A DNA stretch of 21,633 nt from Treponema sp. UBA4326 (lineage in GTDB: Bacteria > Spirochaetota > Spirochaetia > Treponematales > Treponemataceae), in the NCBI GenBank assembly GCA_002393835.1, contig DGTW01000356.1, forward strand, positions 1 to 21,633, given 5' to 3'. This document shows, piece by piece, positions 6,057 through 13,495 of this stretch. Made by a program: the position numbers and the translations under genes. The notes beneath the pieces are model-generated. The model had not been told where the DNA came from. It worked only from the letters and a program-made list of their open reading frames with translations, and searched no databases. Positions within the stretch are counted from its first letter, which is position 1. Each line of letters begins with the position of its first letter.

Positions 6057-7799
6057 CTAAAACTCGGGAGGACATTCTATGGTCATTGTTCTGCCTGTCG
6101 TCGGGTGCGTAAATTCTATTTTCTGTGCATGCAGCATCAGCCGCTCGCCTTCCTCACAATGACCGTAGAGGGTGTCGCCTATGATGGGGCAGCCAAAACC
6201 ATGACTGTCGCTGCTTGCCAGGCGGAGCTGGTGGGTGCGGCCTGTGTGGGGCTTAAAGAGAACCCTGCTTGCATTTCTGGTCGTGCCGTCCGGCGCATGA
6301 TAGCGCTCCACGCCCAAAATTTCCCATTCCGTGATTGCTGACTTCCCCTTTTCGGCATCCCAAATCTGGTGGGGTCGGTTGTCAACATCAAGGCGGAAAA
6401 AAAGCTCCATCTGGCCGTGGGTGGGAATTCCCATTTTGGGCAGGATTCCGTCCAGAAGGGAGACATATTCTTTTTGAACTTCTTTTGCCTCAAACTGGCG
6501 GTTCAGTTCCCTGTGGGCCTCTTTCGTAAAGGCCAGAATCATGATTCCTGAAGTTTCCATGTCGAGCCTGTGAACGGCCGGCTGAAGGATTTCGACCGCA
6601 TCCCCAAAAAGCCGCCTGAAACGGGATTCAACACAGTCCTGCTTGTCCTCGCCCCGGCCCGGAACGCTCAAAAGGCCTGACTGTTTATTCACGACACAAA
6701 TGGCCTCGTCCCGGTATAAAATCCTGAGTCCAAGCATGGCGGGTAGCAGAATACCACATCGCTCATCGCAGGGGGGAGTGAGGAGTGAGGAGTTAGGAGT
6801 TGGGCGGTCCGGCTTCGCCGTCACGCTTTCCGCACTTCCGCTATCGCTCCATACCGCAAGCGGTACGCCTTCGGCGGTGCTACAATCGTTACCGCTTGTC
6901 TCTGTGTATTCTGTTTCGGCTAATGAAATCGGGATTAAGTCGTGTGAAAAAGCGTAATCCAGCAATTTAGGGGCGCAGCAGTCTCCGGTTCCTGTGGGGG
7001 GAAGTTTTCCGTGGTTGTATGTGCCGCAGATTTCTTTGAGCGTACGGACTTTCCCGTCGATACAGTGAAACCTGTACAAAGCGTGGACTTTTTCCAGAGA
7101 TTCCCGGCAAAGCCTCTCCCGCCTTTCTTTTAACTCTTCCAGACTTTCACTAGAACTTCCGCATTCGTCATGGCCTTCTTTTGGATCCTCGTCATTTCGC
7201 TCATGGTGAGATAAGACACTTCCAGCTTTCCGTTTCCCCTTTTCCCTTTTCAGCTTCTCAGTAATTGCATGAATCTCCCCGTCGTTTTGAGAAAGAGCCT
7301 CGTCTATTTCCTCAGCAGAAACAATGGGAGGAACAAGTTGAAAGTTGAAAGATGAAAGTTGAAAGTTAGAGGCGGAAAGATGAAAGTTGAAAGATGAAAG
7401 TTGAAAGTTAGAACTTGAAACTTGAGAGTCTCTCGCTTCCGAGGAAAAATTCTCCCCCCCTGAGAAAAAGTCTCTCTCCTCCGAGGAAAAATCTTCCCCA
7501 ACATTCAGTTTTCCACTTTCCGTTTTCCGTTTTCCGTTTTCAGTTTTCCACTTTCCGTTTTCAACTTTCACTTTTCCGTTTTCAGTTTTCAACTTTCTGG
7601 CGTTTCCAGAATTCGTAACCAGGGCGACTTCATTGCCTTCTTTGTCTTTGCATACAAGGACGCCAAGCATTACTCCCTGATTTTTTCTTTCCTCGCTTGG
7701 TCTGGCTGCCTGCACAAGGCTGAGCTGGCCATTTTTTAGGGCAGAGAGTACTTTTTCGAGAATTGTTGCGGCTTTTTCTTCTGGGAAGGGTGGAAACAT
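6057..7799 (-). CDS. RluA-family pseudouridine synthase with repeat-derived insertions
   Basis: Predicted to isomerise uridine to pseudouridine in rRNA or tRNA. The catalytic domain fills about residues 355-580: VNKQSGLLSVPG, HRLDMETSG with catalytic Asp413, PHTGRTHQLRLA and GDTLYGH. The N-terminal part has features of the long RluA-like subfamily: GVMLGVLV near residue 43, VPPIVSAEEID after the first insert, and the Cys-containing GTGDCCAPKLLDYAF near 268. Between these are apparent in-frame insertions. Residues 69-99 are a Lys/Thr/Glu/Asn/Gly heptapeptide array, 125-155 a Ser/Phe/Asn array, about 180-215 an acidic/His-rich stretch, and about 295-345 a Pro/Ser/Thr-rich stretch; each matches repeat DNA. 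This explains the length of 580 residues. The ATG at 7799 has only a weak ribosome-binding site. The synthase call is firm; the target base is not known. Confidence 0.88.
   Translation of the reverse strand: MFPPFPEEKAATILEKVLSALKNGQLSLVQAARPSEERKNQGVMLGVLVCKDKEGNEVALVTNSGNARKLKTENGKVKVENGKWKTENGKRKTESGKLNVGEDFSSEERDFFSGGENFSSEARDSQVSSSNFQLSSFNFHLSASNFQLSSFNFQLVPPIVSAEEIDEALSQNDGEIHAITEKLKREKGKRKAGSVLSHHERNDEDPKEGHDECGSSSESLEELKERRERLCRESLEKVHALYRFHCIDGKVRTLKEICGTYNHGKLPPTGTGDCCAPKLLDYAFSHDLIPISLAETEYTETSGNDCSTAEGVPLAVWSDSGSAESVTAKPDRPTPNSSLLTPPCDERCGILLPAMLGLRILYRDEAICVVNKQSGLLSVPGRGEDKQDCVESRFRRLFGDAVEILQPAVHRLDMETSGIMILAFTKEAHRELNRQFEAKEVQKEYVSLLDGILPKMGIPTHGQMELFFRLDVDNRPHQIWDAEKGKSAITEWEILGVERYHAPDGTTRNASRVLFKPHTGRTHQLRLASSDSHGFGCPIIGDTLYGHCEEGERLMLHAQKIEFTHPTTGRTMTIECPPEF
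6776..6803 (+). repeat. Heptad repeat (GAGTNRG family) inside the RluA gene
   Basis: Four 7-base units (GAGTGAG twice, GAGTTAG, GAGTTGG) lie within the RluA coding sequence, encoding about residues 333-341 on the minus strand. They are of the same kind as 6004-6045. The adjoining 6804-6900 is also repeat-like, with the short palindrome TACCGCAAGCGGTA. Confidence 0.65.
7228..7255 (+). repeat. Degenerate heptads inside the RluA gene
   Basis: Four units (TTCCGTT, TCCCCTT, TTCCCTT, TTCAGCT) of the TTCCGTT family lie in the RluA coding sequence. They flank a segment (about 7170-7215) that on the minus strand reads TGAGCGAAATGACGAGGATC, similar to a dispersed repeat with a TGAGCGAA-GAAGGATC core seen in many bacterial genomes. 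Confidence 0.45.
7335..7425 (+). repeat. Heptanucleotide array 1 inside the RluA gene (13 units)
   Basis: Thirteen uninterrupted 7-base units, mostly AAGTTGA and AAGATGA, total 91 bases. A three-unit block AAGATGA-AAGTTGA-AAGTTAG recurs at a 42-base offset, showing growth by duplication of several units. On the minus strand it encodes the Ser/Phe/Asn/Gln heptapeptide run at residues 125-155. Its length is not a multiple of three. Confidence 0.85.
7504..7594 (-). repeat. Heptanucleotide array 2 inside the RluA gene (13 units, inverted relative to array 1)
   Basis: Thirteen 7-base units read on the plus strand as TTCCGTT, TTCAGTT, TTCCACT and TTCAACT, 91 bases in all. It is purine-rich on the opposite strand from array 1, so the two arrays form an inverted pair around a 78-base core that itself repeats CCGAGGAAAAAT-TC-CCCC. 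It encodes the KTENGKx-type heptapeptides at residues 69-99. Confidence 0.85.
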
Positions 7800-7888
7800 A
7801 GCCTAATTTTGCCCCAATATCCTTTTTTAGACAAGTAAATCCCTACTCAGGATGCGGCGGGCGTAAGTTGCGAAGCAATGAGCGTTCA

Positions 7889-8021
7889 GGGGAGTGCTGA
7901 TTAACACATGTCGCGATTAATCAGCACTCCCCGTCAAATTGTTCGTAAATCTAAGATTTACGGACAATTTGCAACATTCAAGGAGAACAGTGATTAATTC
8001 TTTATTGAATTAATCACTGTT
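7889..8021. repeat. Three consecutive long palindromes in a gene-free gap
   Basis: Hairpin 1 at 7889-7932 has a perfect 16-bp stem (GGGGAGTGCTGATTAA) and a 12-base loop. Hairpin 2 at 7935-7971 has a 17-bp stem (CAAATTGTTCGTAAATC, one G-U) and a 3-base loop. Hairpin 3 at 7986-8021 has a perfect 15-bp stem (AACAGTGATTAATTC) and a 6-base loop. None is followed by a long T-run, so they are not ordinary terminators. Hairpins 1 and 3 are preceded by related motifs (GTTCAGGGGAG and ATTCAAGGAGA) and share TGATTAA, so they may be diverged copies of one element. The rest of 7800-8134 holds no recognisable gene. Confidence 0.8.
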
Positions 8022-8134
8022 TCCATAGCGAAGCCAGAGCAGCCTGTAGCCATAAAAATTTCGTCCAAAAAAATAAAGAAGCTGACTGAAATTCCGATAA
8101 TAAATGCGGGTGAAACTTTTTTTAGGGGGATAAC

Positions 8135-8443
8135 ATGACAATTTCTATTGATGAAACAAAAATCGTTCAGAATGTAAAGAATTTTTCCATAATGCTTGTG
8201 ATTGCAGCGGTCTTCACTTTTCTTTATTCTTCAAGCAAAATTTTTCATTTCAGTGAGACAAATCCTGTAATGTATGAGATTTGCTACAATCGTCTTTCAA
8301 TACCTGGAAAAGGCTTTGCGACATCCATGAAAATGACTGGTCAGGTGCAGTCTAAGGTTTTGGGACCTCACCGTGGCCGTGGAAAGGGTGGCTCGAAGTT
8401 CTTTGATGAGGTCGAGAAAGTTCACGGAAAAAGCGGAAAATAA
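8135..8443 (+). CDS. Small hypothetical membrane protein
   Basis: A 102-residue ORF with a strong ribosome-binding site (AGGGGG, five bases before ATG). One hydrophobic segment at about residues 17-31 (FSIMLVIAAVFTFLY) would make it a single-pass inner-membrane protein. The last 30 residues are basic and Gly-rich (PHRGRGKGGSKFF), a sharp change of character from the first 70, so a fusion after an internal deletion cannot be excluded, given such events elsewhere in the window. It ends 10 bases before the GluQ-RS start and probably shares its transcript. I do not recognise the family. Confidence 0.55.
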   Translation: MTISIDETKIVQNVKNFSIMLVIAAVFTFLYSSSKIFHFSETNPVMYEICYNRLSIPGKGFATSMKMTGQVQSKVLGPHRGRGKGGSKFFDEVEKVHGKSGK

Positions 8444-8453
8444 GAGAACTGAA

Positions 8454-9404
8454 ATGAGGGGCCGTTTTGCTCCGTCTCCCAGCGGGCGTATGCACTTGGG
8501 AAACATTTATTCAGCCTTGCTCTCCTATCTTTCTGCTAAAAAAAATGGCGGTGAGTGGATTCTCCGTATAGAGGACCTTGACCGCCAGCGATGTAAAAAA
8601 GAATATTCCATACAGCTTATTGATGATTTGCTCTGGCTCGGCCTTAAATGGGACAATTTTTCCCTTGTGGAAGGCGGCCTTTCTAGTGAATTTTTTCAGT
8701 CTAATCGTGATTCTTTCTATATAAATGCGTTTGATTCTCTTTGCCGGCAGGGTCTTGTCTACGACTGTTTTTGTAAGCGTGCGGATTTGCTTGCTTCTTC
8801 GGCTCCCCATGCGAGTGACGGACGGGCGGTTTATTCAGGAAAATGCCGCAATCTTTCCGAAAATGAAAAATCCATTCTATACAAAACGCGCTCTCCTGCA
8901 AAAAGACTGATTGTTGAGGACAGAACCGCCTCTTTCTCGGACGGACATTTTGGTTTACAGACTTGCAGCCTCGCTTCCGATTGCGGAGACTTCATCATCC
9001 GGCGTGCTGACGGGAATTTCTCGTATCAGCTTGCGGTGGTCGTCGATGATGCGCTCATGGGTGTCGATGAAGTCGTGCGCGGGCGTGATTTGATTTCCTC
9101 AACCTTCGAGCAGCTTTATCTTTACGAAAAACTCGATTTTGACCGCGCCCCAACTTTTTATCATCTTCCGCTTTTGGTGAGCGAAGACGGACGCCGTCTT
9201 TCCAAGCGCGAAAAAGATTGTGACATGGGATTTTTGCGCGAGAATTATTCTCCAGAAGTTTTGATTGGGAAAATTCTTTTTTTGTGCGGGTGCATCGAAA
9301 AAGAAGAGAGCCTTTCGCTTTCCGAGTCGGTGAGCGCCTTCGACTGGCAGAAAGTGAGGAAAGAAGACATATCGATTGAGTCAACTTCAAAAATCAGTGG
9401 GTAA
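8454..9404 (+). CDS. gluQ: Glutamyl-Q tRNA(Asp) synthetase
   Basis: Truncated GluRS paralogue that activates glutamate and attaches it to queuosine in the anticodon of tRNA-Asp. The start is set at 8454 because the conserved N-terminus GRFAPSPSG begins there; the longer frame from 8373 overlaps the preceding small gene. Visible are the HIGH-like HLGN (14-17), the RIEDLD segment, zinc ligands Cys105, Cys107, Tyr127 and Cys131 in the CxC...Y...C arrangement that marks GluQ-RS, and the KMSKS-like RLSKR (248-252). The anticodon-binding domain of GluRS is missing; 316 residues is normal for this family. The HIGH loop and Zn site argue against a full GluRS. Its presence implies that this organism makes or takes up queuosine precursors. 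Confidence 0.9.
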   Translation: MRGRFAPSPSGRMHLGNIYSALLSYLSAKKNGGEWILRIEDLDRQRCKKEYSIQLIDDLLWLGLKWDNFSLVEGGLSSEFFQSNRDSFYINAFDSLCRQGLVYDCFCKRADLLASSAPHASDGRAVYSGKCRNLSENEKSILYKTRSPAKRLIVEDRTASFSDGHFGLQTCSLASDCGDFIIRRADGNFSYQLAVVVDDALMGVDEVVRGRDLISSTFEQLYLYEKLDFDRAPTFYHLPLLVSEDGRRLSKREKDCDMGFLRENYSPEVLIGKILFLCGCIEKEESLSLSESVSAFDWQKVRKEDISIESTSKISG

Positions 9405-9471
9405 AACTCACTTTCTTTCCTCTCCGCATACGAATTACAATGCTTCTTATATAAAAAATAAGGAGTTTCTT

Positions 9472-11139
9472 ATGAACAGATTTAAGAATTTATTTCTTCT
9501 GGGGTATGCTTTATTTGTAATCGGAATGCTGGCAGTATCTTTGACCTTTCTTGCGTGCAGTGATTCAGGCGATGATACTTCTTCTGGCAACGGCGGCAAT
9601 GGTAGTGGCGGTTCGAACTCTGCTTTGGCTGTTTTTACCTGCAACAGTGGTTATGATAACCGAACACTGACCTTTTATAATGACTCTACTTTCAAAGCAA
9701 TTGTAGATGACGAATCTGAAACTCACGCAGTTGGAACATATACACTTGATTCCGGCGACTGGGAAAACGGTACAATCTCAATGACTGCAACTTCTGGCTC
9801 AAAAGCCGATACATTTACTGGTACTAGAACAATTTCTGAAAAGAAAATTATTTTCAGCAGCAAAACATATACCCTTACCGGCGGAAGTCTCAAAACTCCG
9901 TCAGAAGCTAGCGAGTCTGGCACAAAGCAAGATGACGAAAGCGGTGCAAATGATTCTGGCAACGGTAACGACGGTAACAACAATAATGGTAATGGCGGAG
10001 CGGCAACAAACACAGGAACCGCAACCTTTACATCAAGTGAATTTTACGGCGGAACCATCAAGATTGAGTACAAAGCTGACGGCACATATTTGATGACATG
10101 GGCATTAGGTTCTATCACCACAAACAAAGGAAAAGGAACTTACACACTCACTGAAACCTTTGAGAACGGCACAATCCACCAGCATCAGACGCATTCGTCG
10201 GATACGCTTGATGGAGAATGGGTTGCAGAAGTAGAAGATAATAACCTCTTGGTTACAAACGGCTCGTTCACTGTTCAGCTGGAAGAAAATGGCGTTTTGA
10301 AAGATGTGACTTTCACTAAAACAACTTCATCTTCAACCGGCGGAAGTTCAGACGCAGGAGCTGGAAATAATAACGGAAATGGCGGCGCTTCCTCAGACAC
10401 TGAATATAACAATTCTGCTGTTTCAAGCGGCAAGGCTGCATTTAAGGGAACAGTTTTGGGTGAGGAAATCATTGTAAAATTCGACAGCGGTAAATATGAA
10501 CAGTGGAGAAACGGTCTGCCAGATGGAAAGGGAACATATTCAATGACCGGTGATTTCACTGACGGAACCATGACTCTCGTTGAAAAAGAAGAATATAAGA
10601 GTGGAGAGTGGCAGAAAAAAAGTTCTTATGAAACTCGAAATTTTACAATTTCAAACGGAACTCTCAAAAATAATACATACGGAACCTTTGAAGCTATCGA
10701 TTATGATTATGATGTTTCGCGGGATCGTCTGGGAGGTTCTGCTTCGGACGAAAATACCGCAGCACAATTCGCAGCTATCTTGTACGACAGTTATAACTCA
10801 GCCATATTGACCTTCCATAAAGATGGTACTTACGAATGGGTGATCTATCACAAGAACAAAAAGTTGGGAATTGATGTAAAAGAAACTGGTACTTACAGTT
10901 TAACTGATGGAGACTTTACAAATGGAACTGTGACCCTCAAAATTCACGAAGTTTACTCTAACGAAAAAGAAAAAATGGTTAGTATCACAGATGAAAATGA
11001 ACACCCTCGATGTATAAGTCGAAACTACACATCTCATTCATATATTTCTTATATTGATGAGTTTACAACAGAATGGAAGATAGAAAATGGAAAAGTGACT
11101 TTTGATTACTATAATACAACTACAATGATAAAGCAGTAA
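9472..11139 (+). CDS. Lipoprotein with four tandem beta-domain repeats
   Basis: A 555-residue surface or periplasmic lipoprotein of unknown function. Start at 9472 is fixed by AGGAG six bases upstream and by the signal sequence; a longer frame from 9376 lacks both. The lipobox is LTFLAC with lipidated Cys29, the loose form used by spirochaetes. After a Gly/Asn/Ser/Asp linker come four related domains at about 51-141, 182-283, 317-408 and 430-548. Each has a KxDGTY-like strand and a GTYxLTxGDFxNGTxTL signature (GTY at 88, 222, 354 and 473). Linkers between the first three are low-complexity Gly/Asn. The beta-rich repeats recall small lipocalin-like domains, but I cannot name a family. A terminator follows immediately, so it is probably transcribed alone. 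Confidence 0.8.
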   Translation: MNRFKNLFLLGYALFVIGMLAVSLTFLACSDSGDDTSSGNGGNGSGGSNSALAVFTCNSGYDNRTLTFYNDSTFKAIVDDESETHAVGTYTLDSGDWENGTISMTATSGSKADTFTGTRTISEKKIIFSSKTYTLTGGSLKTPSEASESGTKQDDESGANDSGNGNDGNNNNGNGGAATNTGTATFTSSEFYGGTIKIEYKADGTYLMTWALGSITTNKGKGTYTLTETFENGTIHQHQTHSSDTLDGEWVAEVEDNNLLVTNGSFTVQLEENGVLKDVTFTKTTSSSTGGSSDAGAGNNNGNGGASSDTEYNNSAVSSGKAAFKGTVLGEEIIVKFDSGKYEQWRNGLPDGKGTYSMTGDFTDGTMTLVEKEEYKSGEWQKKSSYETRNFTISNGTLKNNTYGTFEAIDYDYDVSRDRLGGSASDENTAAQFAAILYDSYNSAILTFHKDGTYEWVIYHKNKKLGIDVKETGTYSLTDGDFTNGTVTLKIHEVYSNEKEKMVSITDENEHPRCISRNYTSHSYISYIDEFTTEWKIENGKVTFDYYNTTTMIKQ

Positions 11140-11151
11140 GCTAACCATTCC

Positions 11152-11182
11152 GTCCGTCTGAGAAATCGGGCGGACTTTTTTT
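11152..11182 (+). terminator. Rho-independent terminator after the lipoprotein gene
   Basis: The stem GTCCGTC / GGCGGAC (one G-U) with a 10-base loop is followed by seven T. It starts 13 bases after the lipoprotein stop and separates that gene from the signalling operon. Confidence 0.85.
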
Positions 11183-11215
11183 ACAATAGAACAATCAAAA
11201 ATCCTATGGTATAGT

Positions 11216-11869
11216 ATGGAAAAGCAAAATCTTATTATGAAAAACGAAGACTCAAGCAATGTTCGGCACCGTTATTTTCACCTCATCCTCTCCATCCTGA
11301 TTTTCAGCATTCTCGATTTCTGTGCAACGACATTCTTTCAGGACATCCTTCACACGCCGCTTTTTTTCGACACGATTTTCATGATTGCCGCTCTTTTTGC
11401 TTTCGGTTCTGTTGCGGCCCTTTTTGAATATGTCATTTTTATCTCTCTGGTGTGCGTGAAGCTAATTTTTCTTTATGGGAAAACTGACCATGTTTATCTT
11501 TACACGCTTTCAGCCCTCACCATCATTCTTGTGACTCATCTTTTTGTCCGGCGCAAGGAAAAACTTCATCAGGGCGTGAACCTAACTTTCCTCTATATTC
11601 TGACTGCTTCCATTCTTGCGGGGCTTGCCTGTTCCGTGGTTTCGGGCTTCATCGGGTACTTTACATACAACTTGAATCAAAAAGACTGGACCTTCGACCA
11701 GATTATCTATGCCTTCAACGGAGAACAGTTTGACTTTCTTGCTTCTTCGATTCTGGGAAGAATTCCTGTAATCATTTTGGACAGAATCATCACAACTTTC
11801 GCGGGCTTCGGTGTGTATAAGTTATATGAGCGTATAATGTCGCACAGGCTTTCACGGAGGATGAATTAA
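11216..11869 (+). CDS. Polytopic membrane protein, possible partner of the downstream histidine kinase
   Basis: A 217-residue protein with about five or six hydrophobic segments (near residues 20-40, 51-88, 95-112, 123-150 and 177-203) and positively charged ends. The C-terminal stretch LGRIPVIILDRIITTFAGFGVYKL resembles the last helix of ECF S-component or integral sensor domains, but this is only a resemblance. It ends 18 bases before the kinase gene, so an operon is likely. Because that kinase has only about 50 periplasmic residues, this protein may supply the sensing part; that is inference. Start is uncertain: ATG at 11216 is preceded directly by TATAGT, which looks like a -10 box, in which case Met8 at 11237 would be the real start. 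No Shine-Dalgarno is clear for either. Confidence 0.7.
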   Translation: MEKQNLIMKNEDSSNVRHRYFHLILSILIFSILDFCATTFFQDILHTPLFFDTIFMIAALFAFGSVAALFEYVIFISLVCVKLIFLYGKTDHVYLYTLSALTIILVTHLFVRRKEKLHQGVNLTFLYILTASILAGLACSVVSGFIGYFTYNLNQKDWTFDQIIYAFNGEQFDFLASSILGRIPVIILDRIITTFAGFGVYKLYERIMSHRLSRRMN

Positions 11870-11887
11870 TTTCTCGAATAGGACTTT

Positions 11888-12859
11888 ATGAAACGACTTA
11901 CCCTGCCAGCCCTTGCAATAATAGCTTCTCTTCTCTTATTTTCATGCCACAGAAGCGAAACTGACTCTGAAACTTATTTTGCCGCTCGGCAGGAAACTGA
12001 GGCGGCCTCTCACAACGAACATAAATCTGCTCCTTCAAAAGATGAAATAATTTCGGAACTCAAAAAGAAAAACCGGGAGCTTGAAGAGACTCACCAGCAA
12101 TTTTTCACCTATTTTCTTTGGCTTACTGCAACGATTCTTACAGGTTCTGTGATTCTTGTATTTTTGAATGCGCGTGAAAACAAGCGAAAAGACAAAATCA
12201 TCTACAGTTCCGAGCAGTTTTTGCAGCATTCGATTCGGGTTCAGGAAGCCGAACGCAAGAGAATCAGCCTTGAACTGCATGATTCTGTCGCGCAGAGCCT
12301 TCGATATGTTTCCCTCCTGGCTGAAAATCTTTCTGACAGGGAAATTGCGGCAAAAATCATCGCGACACAGAATGAGAACATCGAGAACATCAGAAAACTC
12401 TGCTACAACCTTACGCCGCCGGCCATCAACGGCAGCATAATGATTACTTCCTTGACGCTGCTTGGTCAGAAGATTTTTGACACCGAGGAAACTGGATTTA
12501 AATTCCGCGTTGTATGCGAGCCTTCCGTGTCTTTTGAAAACTGGTCTGATGACAGGCTGATGAATCTTTACCGCATAGTCCAGGAAGCCTTGCAGAACAT
12601 CCAGAAGCACGCAAAGGCTAGCGAGACGACGGTCTTTTTTAGAAAACAGGGCGAGGACGGGCTGAAAATCATAATCACAGACGACGGATGCGGCATGGAC
12701 GAAGCTCTCGTCACACAGATAAACGCGGGACTTTTTGAAAATCTTGATGACCTTCATTTCGGGCTCAGGAATATCCTTGGGAGGGTAAAATTTCTGGGCG
12801 GAAGGGTGACTTATTTTTCTGAGGAAGATTTCGGTACGCGCATTACCGTGGAGATTTAA
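11888..12859 (+). CDS. Sensor histidine kinase, NarX/DegS type, with lipoprotein-like N-terminus
   Basis: A 323-residue kinase that would autophosphorylate and pass phosphate to the regulator encoded two bases downstream. The HisKA_3 H-box ERKRISLELHDSVAQSL has phospho-acceptor His131; the ATPase part shows an N-box RIVQEALQNIQKHAKA, G1 DDGCGMD and G2 HFGLRNILGRVKFLGG. The N-terminus is unusual: MKRLTLPALAIIASLLLFSC resembles a signal peptide with a spirochaete lipobox (Cys20). About 50 polar periplasmic residues follow, with a coiled-coil-like stretch, and then a transmembrane helix at about 73-94. The kinase could therefore be tethered both by lipid and by a helix. No sensory domain is recognisable. 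A long antisense frame lies opposite this gene and is not taken as real. Confidence 0.88.
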   Translation: MKRLTLPALAIIASLLLFSCHRSETDSETYFAARQETEAASHNEHKSAPSKDEIISELKKKNRELEETHQQFFTYFLWLTATILTGSVILVFLNARENKRKDKIIYSSEQFLQHSIRVQEAERKRISLELHDSVAQSLRYVSLLAENLSDREIAAKIIATQNENIENIRKLCYNLTPPAINGSIMITSLTLLGQKIFDTEETGFKFRVVCEPSVSFENWSDDRLMNLYRIVQEALQNIQKHAKASETTVFFRKQGEDGLKIIITDDGCGMDEALVTQINAGLFENLDDLHFGLRNILGRVKFLGGRVTYFSEEDFGTRITVEI

Positions 12860-12861
12860 AA

Positions 12862-13488
12862 ATGAACAAGACTTTTTACATAATCGACGATCATGACTTG
12901 CTTCGGCGCGGGACAATTTCTTATCTGGAAGCCAGCTCGGACTGGAAAAGTGCGGGCGACGCGAAGGATGGCGAAAAAGCCCTTAGTGAACTTGAAAACT
13001 TTGCAAAAGAAGACAATTTGCCTGGCATAATCATCTGTGACTTGAATTTCTACGGAAAGAATACCGGCAGCAATCTGATTGAAGAAATCCGCGCGCTTTA
13101 TCCCAAACAGAAAATCATCGCTTATTCGATGTTTTCGGGGCCTTTCCTTGTGCAAAACACGATTGACAGGGGAGCGAACGGCTACATCTCAAAAAATTCT
13201 GATTCAGAAGTGCTGCTTCTTGGAATGGAAAAAGTTCTTGAGGGAGAAACTTTCATTCAGGACGGAATCAGGCAGGAACTTGAAAGCTACAATTCAGTCC
13301 TTGATGCGCTGACCGTCCGCGAAAAGGAAGTGATTGACCTTCTTTTGAACAACCTTTCTAACAGTCAGATTGCCGAGCGGCTGAACATCAAGAAAAGGGC
13401 CGTCGAAAATTATATTTCAAGCATTTACGAGAAAACCGACATCAACGACAGAAAAACGCTGATTAAAAAGTTCGGCGAAGAAAGGTAA
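12862..13488 (+). CDS. Response regulator, NarL/FixJ (LuxR-type HTH) family
   Basis: A 208-residue transcription regulator. The receiver domain (about 1-125) has the acidic pair DD at 9-10, phospho-acceptor Asp60 in IIICDLNF, and the conserved Lys in GYISKNSD. The C-terminal LuxR-type helix-turn-helix (about 145-205) reads LTVREKEVIDLLLNNLSNSQIAERLNIKKRAVENYISSIY, although the usual Gly is replaced in LSNSQIA. It starts two bases after the kinase stop with GGAG inside the kinase end, so translation is probably coupled. Targets are unknown; nearby candidates are the lipoprotein gene at 9472 and the outer-membrane protein gene at 13496. It converges on the latter with a 7-base gap. Confidence 0.92.
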   Translation: MNKTFYIIDDHDLLRRGTISYLEASSDWKSAGDAKDGEKALSELENFAKEDNLPGIIICDLNFYGKNTGSNLIEEIRALYPKQKIIAYSMFSGPFLVQNTIDRGANGYISKNSDSEVLLLGMEKVLEGETFIQDGIRQELESYNSVLDALTVREKEVIDLLLNNLSNSQIAERLNIKKRAVENYISSIYEKTDINDRKTLIKKFGEER

Positions 13489-13495
13489 GCTTCCC

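Noticed and set aside
7335..7594. CRISPR array
   Set aside because: The units are contiguous 7-mers without spacers, and no cas gene is nearby.
7889..8021. Integron attC sites, known in some treponemes
   Set aside because: The palindromes lack the conserved RYYYAAC / GTTRRRY ends, and there is no integrase or cassette structure.
9376..9471. Longer start for the lipoprotein gene
   Set aside because: It would overlap the gluQ end, lacks a ribosome-binding site and hides the signal peptide; AGGAG fits the start at 9472.
12035..12916. 293-residue frame antisense to the histidine kinase
   Set aside because: The plus-strand frame has all kinase motifs; the antisense frame has no recognisable domain and is a shadow of codon use.
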